This document shows positions 51,869 through 60,275 of a stretch of 64,000 bases of DNA, one piece after another (the stretch's first letter is position 1; each line of letters begins with the position of its first letter). The translations under genes were made by a program, and so were the position numbers. The stretch spans positions 62,001 through 126,000 of the forward strand of contig JBCBRS010000006.1 of the NCBI GenBank assembly GCA_039819545.1. The letters run 5' to 3'. This DNA comes from CALLPQ01 sp039819545. GTDB lineage: Bacteria; Pseudomonadota; Alphaproteobacteria; Caulobacterales; Parvularculaceae. The notes under the pieces are model-generated. The model was given only the letters and a program-made list of their open reading frames with translations, was not told where the DNA came from and ran no database searches.

Positions 51869-53095
51869 TTACCGGCGCGCACCTAGCTTCAAGCGTAGCG
51901 CATTGAGCCGGATAAAGCCCGCCGCATCTTCCTGGTCATAGACATTGTCTTCTTCGAACGTCACATGCGCCATGGAGTAAAGCGATTTCGCGGAGGTGCG
52001 GGCAATGACCTGCGCACTGCCTTTATAAAGTTGTAAACGCACATCGCCCTCCACATGAGTCTGGCTTTGATCAATCGCCGCCTGCAGCATGTCGCGCTCT
52101 GGCGCATACCAAAAGCCGTTATAAATCAGGTTCGCATAACGCGGCATCAGCGCGTCTTTCAGGTGCGCCGCCTCCCGGTCGAGGGTGATCTGCTCTATCC
52201 CGCGATGGGCGGCCAGCAGGATTGTGCCGCCTGGCGTCTCATAGATGCCACGCGACTTCATTCCCACAAATCGGTTCTCCACGAGATCAAGCCTGCCGAT
52301 CCCGTGGCGGCGACCATAGTCATTCAGTGCCGTGAGGAGTTCGGCGGGACTGTGCGCCGTCCCATTGATTGCGACGGGATCGCCATTCTTGAATGAGATC
52401 TCTATATCTTCGGGCGTATCAGGGGCATCGACGGGATCAACCGTACGCTGATAAACATAATCCGGTGCGGGTACGCCCGGGTCTTCCAGTACCTTACCCT
52501 CAGACGAGGTATGCAGGAGATTGGCATCCACGGAGAAGGGCGCTTCACCGCGTTTGTCTTTGGCGATTTCAATCTGATGATTTTCAGCAAACGCAATCAA
52601 TTTTTCACGGCTGTTCAGGTCCCATTCGCGCCACGGGGCGATCACCTTGATATCCGGGTTCAGGGCATAGGCGTTCAGTTCAAACCGGACTTGGTCATTA
52701 CCCTTACCGGTGGCCCCATGGGCAATGGCATCAGCACCAGTTTCGCGAGCAATTTCCACCAGACGTTTCGCAATCAACGGCCGCGCGATGGACGTTCCAA
52801 GCAGATATTGACCCTCATAAACCGTATTGGCCCGGAACATGGGGAAGACGAAATCGCGAACAAACTCTTCGCGCAAATCTTCGATATAAATTTCTTTGAC
52901 GCCAGCGCGCTCGGCCTTGCGACGGGCGGGCTCCAACTCTTCCCCCTGCCCCAAATCAGCGGTGAAAGTCACAACTTCACAGTCATAGGCCGTTTGCAGC
53001 CATTTCAGGATGACCGACGTGTCGAGCCCGCCGGAATAAGCGAGGACGACTTTTTTGACCGTGGAGGCAGAGGGAGAAGGAGAGGCTGTGGACAT
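51869..53095 (-). CDS. argG: Argininosuccinate synthase
   Basis: Joins citrulline and aspartate using ATP in arginine synthesis. The 408-residue product has the PP-loop VLAYSGGLDTSVILKWL, the citrulline/aspartate-binding AHGATGKGNDQVRFEL, and FSVDANLLHTSSEGKVLEDP. ATG 53095 (MSTASPSPS) is chosen over the frame start at 53128; an N-terminal Ser-rich tail of 12 residues is not conserved. No other arginine gene is nearby. Confidence 0.97.
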   Translation of the reverse strand: MSTASPSPSASTVKKVVLAYSGGLDTSVILKWLQTAYDCEVVTFTADLGQGEELEPARRKAERAGVKEIYIEDLREEFVRDFVFPMFRANTVYEGQYLLGTSIARPLIAKRLVEIARETGADAIAHGATGKGNDQVRFELNAYALNPDIKVIAPWREWDLNSREKLIAFAENHQIEIAKDKRGEAPFSVDANLLHTSSEGKVLEDPGVPAPDYVYQRTVDPVDAPDTPEDIEISFKNGDPVAINGTAHSPAELLTALNDYGRRHGIGRLDLVENRFVGMKSRGIYETPGGTILLAAHRGIEQITLDREAAHLKDALMPRYANLIYNGFWYAPERDMLQAAIDQSQTHVEGDVRLQLYKGSAQVIARTSAKSLYSMAHVTFEEDNVYDQEDAAGFIRLNALRLKLGARR

Positions 53096-53208
53096 GGGAA
53101 AGGCATTCCTGTGTTGCTGGCCCCGCAAGGGACCCGCGCTCGCTTAAGCCAAAATCCCCAGCCTGACCAGTACCGGACGCCAGCATGCTCACGATGGTGT
53201 TTGTCCGC

Positions 53209-53865
53209 CTAACCGCGCTCCGGGTCCGCCCGCCACGCAAAGTACGAAACGACAACCCCGATCACACAACTTACAACTGCGCCAACGCCCATCACGAGCG
53301 TCCCCACAAAGGGCTCTTTGAAAAAGCCAATAGCCAGGCTGAGGAGACCACACAGAACAAGCAGCCAACCGGTGACGCGGTTGGCCACCGTCCATGCATG
53401 CTCGCTGGATAGGGTCCATGGTGTACGCAGTCCCATAAACCAGGTGGACCGGCTCTTGCTCATATAGTTCCCTACAGCAATTAACAGCACCGCGCTCGTT
53501 GCAAGAACCCAACGGATATCAGGTTCGCTCTGGTGTACGGCAGAGAAGATAATCATGGCATGACTGACAAGCATGGTCAGTAAGGCACCAAACCAACTGG
53601 CAAAAAAGAGCCCTTGCGACGCCTTGAAATTCTGCCCCCGCGGATCAATTGCCGGTAAGATCGCAAACACAAGAACCAGGAAAAGAGCGCATCCGGGCAT
53701 CAAGAGAAACAGCCCTGTGCTGCTCTGTGTACCGACAACATTTCCCTCGAGATCAAAGGTGCTTGGAACTTCAGCCCCAAAGCCGACCCGCCAGTAGCCG
53801 TAGACGGTCAAACCGACCATGATAAGAAGAAACGGGATAGAGACCTTTAAGCCTTTCATGACCAT
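53209..53865 (-). CDS. SdpI-family membrane protein
   Basis: 218 residues with six hydrophobic segments. The N-terminal part resembles DUF1648 (VYGYWRVGFGAEVPSTFDLE) and the C-terminal part carries the SdpI signature FMGLRTPWTLSSEHAWTVANR. In Bacillus, SdpI is an immunity and signalling protein that holds the repressor SdpR at the membrane when SDP toxin is bound. Here it follows an ArsR/SdpR-type gene by 17 bp on one strand. No toxin gene is visible. The Met start is preceded by another in-frame codon pair (MVM), so the exact start may shift by two residues. Confidence 0.88.
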   Translation of the reverse strand: MVMKGLKVSIPFLLIMVGLTVYGYWRVGFGAEVPSTFDLEGNVVGTQSSTGLFLLMPGCALFLVLVFAILPAIDPRGQNFKASQGLFFASWFGALLTMLVSHAMIIFSAVHQSEPDIRWVLATSAVLLIAVGNYMSKSRSTWFMGLRTPWTLSSEHAWTVANRVTGWLLVLCGLLSLAIGFFKEPFVGTLVMGVGAVVSCVIGVVVSYFAWRADPERG

Positions 53866-53882
53866 GGATTTGTCCCTTTCGA

Positions 53883-54200
53883 TCAGGTTTTGAGTTTTGG
53901 TTTGGTGAGCGATTCCGGTTTCACCGACGCCGGGGCCGCCTCCCCGATCCGAAACAGCGCCATAAGGCTGGCCATGGCATCCTCAGCCACCGACAGATTG
54001 ATCCGATAGATGAGCGTTGTGCCTGATCGTTCAACAGTGACGAGGTCAGCGTCCTTCAACACGGCAAAATGGCCAGAGAGGCTTGGTTTTGTCATCGAAA
54101 AAGTTTCGGCGATTTCGCCAGCCGTGTGTGCCCGGGTACGGAGCATCGCAAGGATTTCGCGGCGGACAGGGTGGGCAAGCGCTTTGTAAATATCGGCCAT
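53883..54200 (-). CDS. ArsR-family repressor (SdpR-like, autorepressor)
   Basis: 105 residues with a winged helix: ADIYKALAHPVRREILAMLR, then AGEIAETFSMTKPSLSGHFA and LKDADLVTVERSGTTLIYRI. The N-terminal phrase and lack of metal-binding cysteines fit the SdpR subgroup that partners with SdpI. The start codon lies 7 bp from a 9-bp inverted repeat, the likely operator. The pair should be an autoregulated operon, relieved when SdpI sequesters the repressor; this last step is by analogy. Confidence 0.88.
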   Translation of the reverse strand: MADIYKALAHPVRREILAMLRTRAHTAGEIAETFSMTKPSLSGHFAVLKDADLVTVERSGTTLIYRINLSVAEDAMASLMALFRIGEAAPASVKPESLTKPKLKT

Positions 54201-54206
54201 GGGCTA

Positions 54207-54230
54207 ATAATTAGGTTTTTTCCTAATTAT
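54207..54230. promoter_or_regulatory. Operator palindrome of the sdpRI-like operon
   Basis: ATAATTAGG and CCTAATTAT are perfect 9-bp arms around TTTTTT, from 7 to 30 bp upstream of the repressor start. It also lies at the 3' end of the methyltransferase gene. AT-rich dyads of this form are usual for ArsR-family operators. Confidence 0.65.
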
Positions 54231-54231
54231 G

Positions 54232-54840
54232 TCAAGAGCCCACCATGTCCTCGGTCTCTCCGGCCTGCTCAACCACATATACCGCTTGACGAAAAATGCC
54301 CGCCACCGGATGGATGGCCCGATGACGCACGGTGAGACCGAGCGCGTTGAATGCTTGCTGCCACTCCTCATCGGTACGGTTGGTATGCGGATGAGAAAAA
54401 AATTCGAGATTGAGGAGGCTATCGGTGGCTTTCGTTGCTCGCTCCTGCCACTGGCTTTCATACACATCCTCAACAATGATCAACCGCCGCGCCACCCGCA
54501 TGGCCTCGCGCAAGATATCGTCCGGCGCTGGTGTATGGTGCAACATGGTCAGCAAGAGCGCGGCATCAAATTGATCCCGGTCAAACGGGAAAACACCGCC
54601 ATTATAAAGCATCGGGGCCAGGGACGGCGTATAGCTGCTGTCGGTAATATCGAGCCCGGTGATAAGATGCCCGGCACTGCGAAATTCCTTCAGTACACTG
54701 CCAGGTCCCGATCCCACCTCCAACAGCGTGCCACCGGGCGGCAGCCATGGCGCAACCCAACGATATTTGCGCCGCGCATCCGCGCACCAGGCTTGAAAAA
54801 CCAGTCGCCCGGCAATGGGCGTGCGCCATAATCCCCTCAT
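54232..54840 (-). CDS. SAM-dependent methyltransferase
   Basis: 202-residue class I methyltransferase. The SAM site reads LLEVGSGPGSVLKEF (motif I), GLDITDSSY (acidic end of strand 2) and FDAALLLTMLHHTPAPDD (motif IV region), followed by RRLIIVEDVYES. This fits the small Methyltransf_11 group. No substrate can be assigned. It lies upstream of the SdpR-like gene on the same strand, but the operator between suggests separate control. Divergent from the TMEM175-like gene. Confidence 0.82.
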   Translation of the reverse strand: MRGLWRTPIAGRLVFQAWCADARRKYRWVAPWLPPGGTLLEVGSGPGSVLKEFRSAGHLITGLDITDSSYTPSLAPMLYNGGVFPFDRDQFDAALLLTMLHHTPAPDDILREAMRVARRLIIVEDVYESQWQERATKATDSLLNLEFFSHPHTNRTDEEWQQAFNALGLTVRHRAIHPVAGIFRQAVYVVEQAGETEDMVGS

Positions 54841-54949
54841 TTCTCTACCTCACGAACGCGAACGGGAACGCGAAATCATTGAAGTGCATGGCTTTTTCGA
54901 TGATAGTAGCGCGGGGAACCACACGCGGTACACGAGAGGGGGCGGCATC

Positions 54950-55717
54950 ATGCGCCAGGCTATTGTTGACGGTATTGATCATGATCCGGACTTTGAATGG
55001 CGCGGACGCAGCGTCACTCGGATTGAAAATCTCTCCGATATTATCTTCGCCCTTGCCCTTGGCATGCTGGTTTCCTCGTCACAGCCGCCCACGACGTTTA
55101 GCGATCTGTTCAACTTTGTTCTAAACATTGTGCCGGTTTCGGTGGCGTTTGCCATCTTGCTGACCATTTGGAATGCGCATTTTGTTTATTTTCGGCGATA
55201 TGGCCTCGCCGATGGCTATATCATTTTTCTCAATGCGATCCTTTTGTTGCTGATTCTGTTTACCGCCTATCCGTTACGCTTTTGCTTTGACTCGCTGTTT
55301 GGTTTTGTTCTCTTCCAAATGGGGTACCCGGATCGTCTCAGCGCCATGCTGGGCGGTTATCGCGAAGCGGCGCTCGTCATTGCGCTGTATAATGCAGCGA
55401 TGAGTATCGTTTATTTCATCCTTGCACAGATGTATGGCCATGCATTACGCCGGAAAAAACTGCTCGACCTATCGGCACGCGAGATTGTGTTGACGCGGCG
55501 TTCGGTCTTTAACAAGTACACACAAATCTCCACCTGCTTTCTCGCGATAGGCTTTGCCCTCTTCTCTCCCCTTGGTCCTTTCGCCGGGTTCTTTACGTTC
55601 TTGAATCCGCCGCTACGCGCGGTCGGGCGTTTCGTGATCCGTGAGAAAAAGGAAAGATCAGACACAGGGAATGAGAAGACGCCTGCAGCGCCGACCCCTG
55701 AGGAAGCCATGGCGTAA
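54950..55717 (+). CDS. TMEM175/DUF1211-like membrane protein
   Basis: 255 residues from ATG 54950 (GAGAGGGGGCGG upstream). The N-terminal segment RSVTRIENLSDIIFALALGM corresponds to the RxxxFSD pore helix of TMEM175 potassium channels, with Leu in place of Phe. Five more hydrophobic segments follow (FVLNIVPVSVAFAILLTIWN, YIIFLNAILLLLILFTAYPL, ALVIALYNAAMSIVYFILAQ, QISTCFLAIGFALFSPLGPF). A polar C-terminal tail of about 30 residues ends it. The family call is good; potassium conduction is unproven because the Phe of the motif is changed. Confidence 0.78.
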   Translation: MRQAIVDGIDHDPDFEWRGRSVTRIENLSDIIFALALGMLVSSSQPPTTFSDLFNFVLNIVPVSVAFAILLTIWNAHFVYFRRYGLADGYIIFLNAILLLLILFTAYPLRFCFDSLFGFVLFQMGYPDRLSAMLGGYREAALVIALYNAAMSIVYFILAQMYGHALRRKKLLDLSAREIVLTRRSVFNKYTQISTCFLAIGFALFSPLGPFAGFFTFLNPPLRAVGRFVIREKKERSDTGNEKTPAAPTPEEAMA

Positions 55718-55721
55718 TCGC

Positions 55722-56873
55722 CTACTGCGCCGTTTCCAGACGCGCACTTGCCCGTTCTTTCACGCTGTCGCTTTTGAGTTGACCGCAAGCGGCGGCGATA
55801 TCGCGTCCGCGCGGGGTGCGGATGGGGGAGGCATAGCCCGCCCGATTGACCACGTCGGCAAAAGCCTCAATCCGTTCCCATGAGGAGCATTCATAGGGCG
55901 CTCCCGGCCACGGATTAAACGGGATCAGATTGATCTTCGCGGGGATGCCTTTCAACAAACGCACAAGCTCGCGCGCCTCGGCCAAGCTGTCATTCACCTG
56001 ATTGAGCATCACATATTCAAAGGTGATCCGGCGCGCATTGGATAGCCCAGGATAATCGCGGCAGGCCTGTAACAGTTCCGCCAACGGATATTTCCGGTTG
56101 ATGGGCACCAGCACATCGCGCAACTCATCGCGCACCGCGTGTAGCGAGATCGCCAACATCGCCTGCGTCCGCTCGCCCAGCGGCGTCATCTCCGGCACGA
56201 TCCCCGATGTGGACACCGTAATGCGCCGCCGCGACAGGGAGATGCCGTCGCTGTCGCTGATCACCTCCATGGCGGTGGCCACATGGTCGAGATTATACAG
56301 CGGCTCGCCCATGCCCATAAAAACGATGTTGGAAAGCTGGCGCGCCTCGCTGGCCGAGGGCCATTCGCCAAGATCATCCTTGGCCATCATCACCTGACCG
56401 ACAATCTCCGCCGCGGTCAGATTGCGCACCAGACGCTGGGTCCCCGTATGACAGAACGTACAGTTCAGCGTGCAGCCCACTTGGCTCGATACACACAGCG
56501 CCCCCGCCCGGCCCACGCCGGGAATAAACACCGTCTCCACTTCAATGCCGGGGCCGAACCGCAACAGATATTTGCGGGTGCCATCTTTGGAGACTTGCCG
56601 CTCCACCAGTGCAGGCCGCGCCAGCGTGAAATGCGCCGGTAGCTGACCGCGCATCTCCTTGCCGATATCGGTCATCGCCGCAAAGTCGGTGACGCCAAAA
56701 TGATAGACCCACCGCCAGATCTGCGCCGCGCGCATGCGCGCCTTTTTCGGCTCCAGACCAAACGTCTCCGCCAGCGCCTGCGCCAGGGCAGGCCGCGGCA
56801 AGCCGATAATATTGGTCAACCCTGGAGCCGCCGCCGGCAGCGCAGAAGAAGAAGAAAGATCAAGCGTTGTCAT
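55722..56873 (-). CDS. rlmN: 23S rRNA (A2503-C2) / tRNA (A37-C2) methyltransferase RlmN
   Basis: Radical SAM enzyme that methylates C2 of A2503 in 23S rRNA and of A37 in some tRNAs. The 383-residue product has the N-terminal RlmN domain (KARMRAAQIWRWVYHFGVTD), the cluster motif CTLNCTFC (CxxxCxxC), SNIVFMGMGEPLYNLDHV and the methyl-carrying cysteine near the C-terminus in RGRDIAAACGQL. ATG 56873 is taken over the frame start at 56978, since the intervening residues are low complexity. Stop is 4 bp from that of the convergent TMEM175-like gene. Confidence 0.96.
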   Translation of the reverse strand: MTTLDLSSSSALPAAAPGLTNIIGLPRPALAQALAETFGLEPKKARMRAAQIWRWVYHFGVTDFAAMTDIGKEMRGQLPAHFTLARPALVERQVSKDGTRKYLLRFGPGIEVETVFIPGVGRAGALCVSSQVGCTLNCTFCHTGTQRLVRNLTAAEIVGQVMMAKDDLGEWPSASEARQLSNIVFMGMGEPLYNLDHVATAMEVISDSDGISLSRRRITVSTSGIVPEMTPLGERTQAMLAISLHAVRDELRDVLVPINRKYPLAELLQACRDYPGLSNARRITFEYVMLNQVNDSLAEARELVRLLKGIPAKINLIPFNPWPGAPYECSSWERIEAFADVVNRAGYASPIRTPRGRDIAAACGQLKSDSVKERASARLETAQ

Positions 56874-57086
56874 GGCCTGTGCATACCCCGGCGAGGGAGC
56901 CCGGCGCAAGCGAGGGAACGGGTGGGGGGTGTGGGTTAGGTTGACGTCTGATGACTGATGTTGGTCCATCTTGATCATAGGGATTTTGCAGCTGAACGTC
57001 CGATTTGAAGAGAGATCATGCCTCTAACTTTGCCGTTTAAACTCGAGAGGGATTGTTCGTGTATTTTCGATTAGCGAGCCTGCCGC

Positions 57087-57902
57087 TTAATAGCGTACCG
57101 AGACTTGGAACAAAAAAGATCTCAGGCCGTCAAAGTTATTCGCGCTACTGAATGTTGCGCTGAAACGTTCATTGAAGGGAACATTCACACTTGATGTGAG
57201 GCTCCACGGCTGGTCTATAGATTGTGTTAGCAAAACATTGGCATTGCTCGGCCCTATGACCGTTGTTAGCTCTGTTTCACGGTCAATCTCGATATAAGTA
57301 GTGCCTATAGCAAGGTTTAGATCTTTGCCAAAAAGCGTTTTTTGGCTGATGAAGGAGAAATTTGCCGTTATTGTTTGGGTATCAATCGCGCCAAGGTCAG
57401 CAAACCCAAATTGTGCGCCCGCTCTTGCTATAACGGGCGTGTCTCCGATCTTTGCGATGGGCACATAAACAGCCGCGCCAGTGGTAAAACCGAAGCCATT
57501 ACTCTCAACTTCACTGTTTACGGTAAAGTCAAAGTCGCCGTCAAAGAGCAGTGCATCCTCAGAGAATGTCCCGGCCAATTGTATCTCACTATTTGATTGC
57601 GTGGTCACGTAGCTACCGCTCGCGGATATCTCAAGAAAGGGCAAGACAAAATATCTTGCCGATACGCCGAAAGCGGTATTTGATATGTCGACCTCATCAC
57701 CGATGGAGGCATCCAGAGAGTCCACAAACGCCGCATCTGGAATATCAACGTCGATAGAATCAATACGTACTGGCGTATTGGTGACCGAGACGAATGTTGA
57801 TAGCGACAGGCGTTTGCGCTCTTCTCTTTCTTCCCCAGCGTGAGCAGATTGCGCACAGATGAGTGTTGCAGTTATTAAAAACGTACGCAGATATAGACGC
57901 AT
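57087..57902 (-). CDS. Predicted outer-membrane beta-barrel protein
   Basis: 271 residues from ATG 57902 (AAGGAA upstream). Signal peptide of about 22 residues (RLYLRTFLITATLICAQSAH ending AHAG). The rest is rich in alternating hydrophobic residues and ends in SFLFQVSVRY, with a terminal aromatic residue as in outer-membrane barrels. Strands can be traced through FGVSARYFVLPFLEISASGS, FGFTTGAAVYVPIAKIG and NLAIGTTYIEIDRE. No family could be named. It is last in the operon that starts with the EF-hand gene, after a 119-bp gap holding a perfect palindrome. Confidence 0.72.
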   Translation of the reverse strand: MRLYLRTFLITATLICAQSAHAGEEREERKRLSLSTFVSVTNTPVRIDSIDVDIPDAAFVDSLDASIGDEVDISNTAFGVSARYFVLPFLEISASGSYVTTQSNSEIQLAGTFSEDALLFDGDFDFTVNSEVESNGFGFTTGAAVYVPIAKIGDTPVIARAGAQFGFADLGAIDTQTITANFSFISQKTLFGKDLNLAIGTTYIEIDRETELTTVIGPSNANVLLTQSIDQPWSLTSSVNVPFNERFSATFSSANNFDGLRSFLFQVSVRY

Positions 57903-57969
57903 TTTGACGATTCCTTCATCAAAAATAGGGTGAACAATCAGATGTTTTTCACTGGTTTTTTGAACGCGT

Positions 57970-57988
57970 GGCAATCATGATGATTGCC
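57970..57988. promoter_or_regulatory. 19-bp perfect palindrome upstream of the beta-barrel gene
   Basis: GGCAATCATGATGATTGCC: 9-bp arms around a single central G. It lies between the exported-protein gene (stop 58022) and the beta-barrel gene (start 57902). A centre this tight favours a protein-binding site over an RNA hairpin, though a stem with a small loop is possible. Confidence 0.5.
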
Positions 57989-58021
57989 CTCAGGTGTTAA
58001 GTTCCAATCGCCTTTCAGCTC

Positions 58022-58705
58022 TTAAGCTGAATTACCTTTCGGTAGGCGCACAGGCCCCTGGTAAGATGTACCGTCCTCAAGCCTTAAGACTTGCACCTTC
58101 CCAAAAAGATCAGCTTGCCAACTACCAGACAATACGAACTCTTGTATGGTCCAATCTTGAGGTAACTCAGGATCAATTGAGGTAACCTCGACTGGCCTGT
58201 TTACGCGGATAAAGGCTTCGCCCGCTGGCGACAGGAGAACAGAAATGATCTGACCCGGATCAAATTGAAGTCGATGATACTTCGTGACGGTGGCTGCCTT
58301 GATCTTGCGATTCTCACCATATGCTGGGCCGATTTGCGAGATGTCGGCAATATGAAAGAAAGTACGACCGAACCGAGTTTGATAGGTAAACTGGCCGTCC
58401 TCATCGCATGATGGTGAGCGCAAGACAGACGTCTTAGTTGCGAACCCCACACGAGGCTCATTCTTGATCAAGCCATGCGAACCAAGGCTTGGCGAGAAGT
58501 CTGAATAGTCCTCAAGGGTCCAATCTGTCGTTATCCATGCTTGCCGGCGCAATACGTCAATCAATTCAAAGCCAATGTTTTGTCCAGTGAGTTCAGGGGG
58601 TTGGTTTAGACAAGCCTTTTTACTCTCCGGCTTGATTGCCGCCAGCGCCCCAAGCGAAATGATTGCGAACGGCAGCAAAAGAAAGAGGGCAATCTTCATT
58701 TTCAT
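58022..58705 (-). CDS. Exported protein of unknown function
   Basis: 227 residues with ATG 58705 after AAAGGAGG. Signal peptide or anchor at residues 4-22 (KIALFLLLPFAIISLGALAA); two cysteines (KKACLNQPPEL, SPSCDEDGQF) could pair in the periplasm. The remainder is beta-rich, with phrases such as RTFFHIADISQIGPAYGENR and LSGSWQADLFGKVQVLRLED. I do not recognise the family. It follows the hydroxylase gene by 18 nt. Confidence 0.72.
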   Translation of the reverse strand: MKMKIALFLLLPFAIISLGALAAIKPESKKACLNQPPELTGQNIGFELIDVLRRQAWITTDWTLEDYSDFSPSLGSHGLIKNEPRVGFATKTSVLRSPSCDEDGQFTYQTRFGRTFFHIADISQIGPAYGENRKIKAATVTKYHRLQFDPGQIISVLLSPAGEAFIRVNRPVEVTSIDPELPQDWTIQEFVLSGSWQADLFGKVQVLRLEDGTSYQGPVRLPKGNSA

Positions 58706-58723
58706 TTATTACCTCCTTTGCCC

Positions 58724-59587
58724 TTACTCAGCCGGAATTTGTTTTAAGGCTGTGCTGGTGTCTTGGTGCGCTCCTGGACGCCCAAACGCTGAGGTTAAGA
58801 CACCCTTCACTGTCCGCTCTTGTTTTACATCGCGGAATAGGTTTCCCCACTCCGTAAACAGAATAACAAAGGGATTTTTGGAATGAATAGGCTCCGTCAG
58901 ACCATATCGCATATCTACTGACGGTACCTCCGCCGCATAGGTTCCGAACAGGTGATCGAAAATCATCAACACACCGCCAAAATTTTTATCGAGATATTCT
59001 GGTCGTGAACTGTGATGCACTCTATGGTTTGATGGCGTATTGAATATCCATTCCAGCGGACCCAACCGGCCTATGAGCTCTGTGTGCAAAAAAAACTGAA
59101 AACGGAGGTTTAGTGACATGAGCGTGACGATCATGACAGGGTGCACACCCAGAAACGACAACGGTATCAATAGGAGCCAAGTACCCGCTATGAGCGATGT
59201 CCACCCAAGGCGAAAGGCCGATGGCAATGCAATTTCATTAGGGGAATGATGCACCGCATGGTTTGCCCACATCCAACGGATGGTATGCCCCCAGCGGTGT
59301 TGCCAATAATAGGTGAACTCCACGAGGAAGAAGGCGATAGCCCAATGTTGCCAGTTGCCAAGTTCCATTTGGAAGGGGGAAACGGCATACGCTGCAAAGA
59401 GTAATGCCCCGGTGAGGGCATAGGTCAGCAGCGGATTCAGAATCTGCTGTCCAACCATGATGAAGAGCGACGCGCCCATGGCGCTGAAATCATATCCCGC
59501 CCCTGATCGGCGTCTTAAGACAATCTCGATCAATATAGAAATTGCGACGATCCCAAAAAAAAGGAGCATACCTTGAGGCTCTGGCAT
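58724..59587 (-). CDS. Sterol desaturase / fatty acid hydroxylase family membrane enzyme
   Basis: 287-residue di-iron membrane oxygenase. Histidine boxes HRWGH, HAVHH and NHRVHH are complete and set between membrane helices, as in the FA_hydroxylase family (sterol C-4/C-5 desaturases, carotenoid and ornithine-lipid hydroxylases). Its ATG lies 2 nt after the EF-hand gene stop, with AAGGAG inside that gene's end, so translation is coupled. The substrate is not given by sequence; a membrane lipid is likely. Confidence 0.88.
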   Translation of the reverse strand: MPEPQGMLLFFGIVAISILIEIVLRRRSGAGYDFSAMGASLFIMVGQQILNPLLTYALTGALLFAAYAVSPFQMELGNWQHWAIAFFLVEFTYYWQHRWGHTIRWMWANHAVHHSPNEIALPSAFRLGWTSLIAGTWLLLIPLSFLGVHPVMIVTLMSLNLRFQFFLHTELIGRLGPLEWIFNTPSNHRVHHSSRPEYLDKNFGGVLMIFDHLFGTYAAEVPSVDMRYGLTEPIHSKNPFVILFTEWGNLFRDVKQERTVKGVLTSAFGRPGAHQDTSTALKQIPAE

Positions 59588-59589
59588 GT

Positions 59590-60042
59590 CTATGCTCCTT
59601 GTGTTTTCGCTTTTGATGACAGGGCATCGACCAATGCTTGCAATTCAACTTGGCCATCATTGTCGCCGTCAGCAGTTTTGAAATTTTCCAACGCGGGGCC
59701 GGAGAATTCCTGAAATGTAAGGTTCCCGTCCTTATTGGCATCTCTTTCCGCCATTATTGGATTAATCTTGGATTGGAACTTAACACGTGCGAATTTTGGG
59801 GCATCGGACGTGTTAACCACGCCATCATTATTTCGATCGACGCGTTGAAAACTTGCCTTAAGCGCTGTTGAAAGTTCTGCTTGGGTAAGAATACCATCCG
59901 CATTGGCGTCTGACGTTTGCAGAAATTCTATCTGTTTTGCGACCATTTTTGCGGTTGGCTTTCCTGCGTTTGCAGGGGTGGAAATCATGGCCAGCATGAC
60001 AAAGCCTAAGGCCGTGTACTTACGGGTTGTTCTGTATGGCAT
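59590..60042 (-). CDS. Exported EF-hand calcium-binding protein
   Basis: 150 residues: a signal peptide (LGFVMLAMISTPANAG, cleavage near ANAG) followed by four EF-hand loops, DANADGILTQAE, DRNNDGVVNTSD, DANKDGNLTFQE and DGDNDGQVELQA. The first and third have all the Asp/Glu ligands; the second and fourth end in Asp or Ala instead of Glu and may bind weakly. ATG 60042 follows AAGGAACGAC. First gene of the envelope operon and divergent from the two-component system. Probably a periplasmic calcium sensor or buffer. Confidence 0.88.
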   Translation of the reverse strand: MPYRTTRKYTALGFVMLAMISTPANAGKPTAKMVAKQIEFLQTSDANADGILTQAELSTALKASFQRVDRNNDGVVNTSDAPKFARVKFQSKINPIMAERDANKDGNLTFQEFSGPALENFKTADGDNDGQVELQALVDALSSKAKTQGA

Positions 60043-60275
60043 CTTGTCGTTCCTTTTTTGCTAGCACCTGGCAATATGCCGGGGTGTTGACCATGAAGAT
60101 GGGGGACAGACTTTTCGGGGATTTGTCGGGAGGAAGGAGTTTTTTTACGGTTTGTTACAATCCATAGTCGGCCCACAAATTTGGGGGATGGTTCTGCTGA
60201 AAATTCGCGCTCGCTGACACAAATCGAAAAGAAACAACTATTTTCGTATCGGCCGAGCTTGGCTAATAGTATCAA

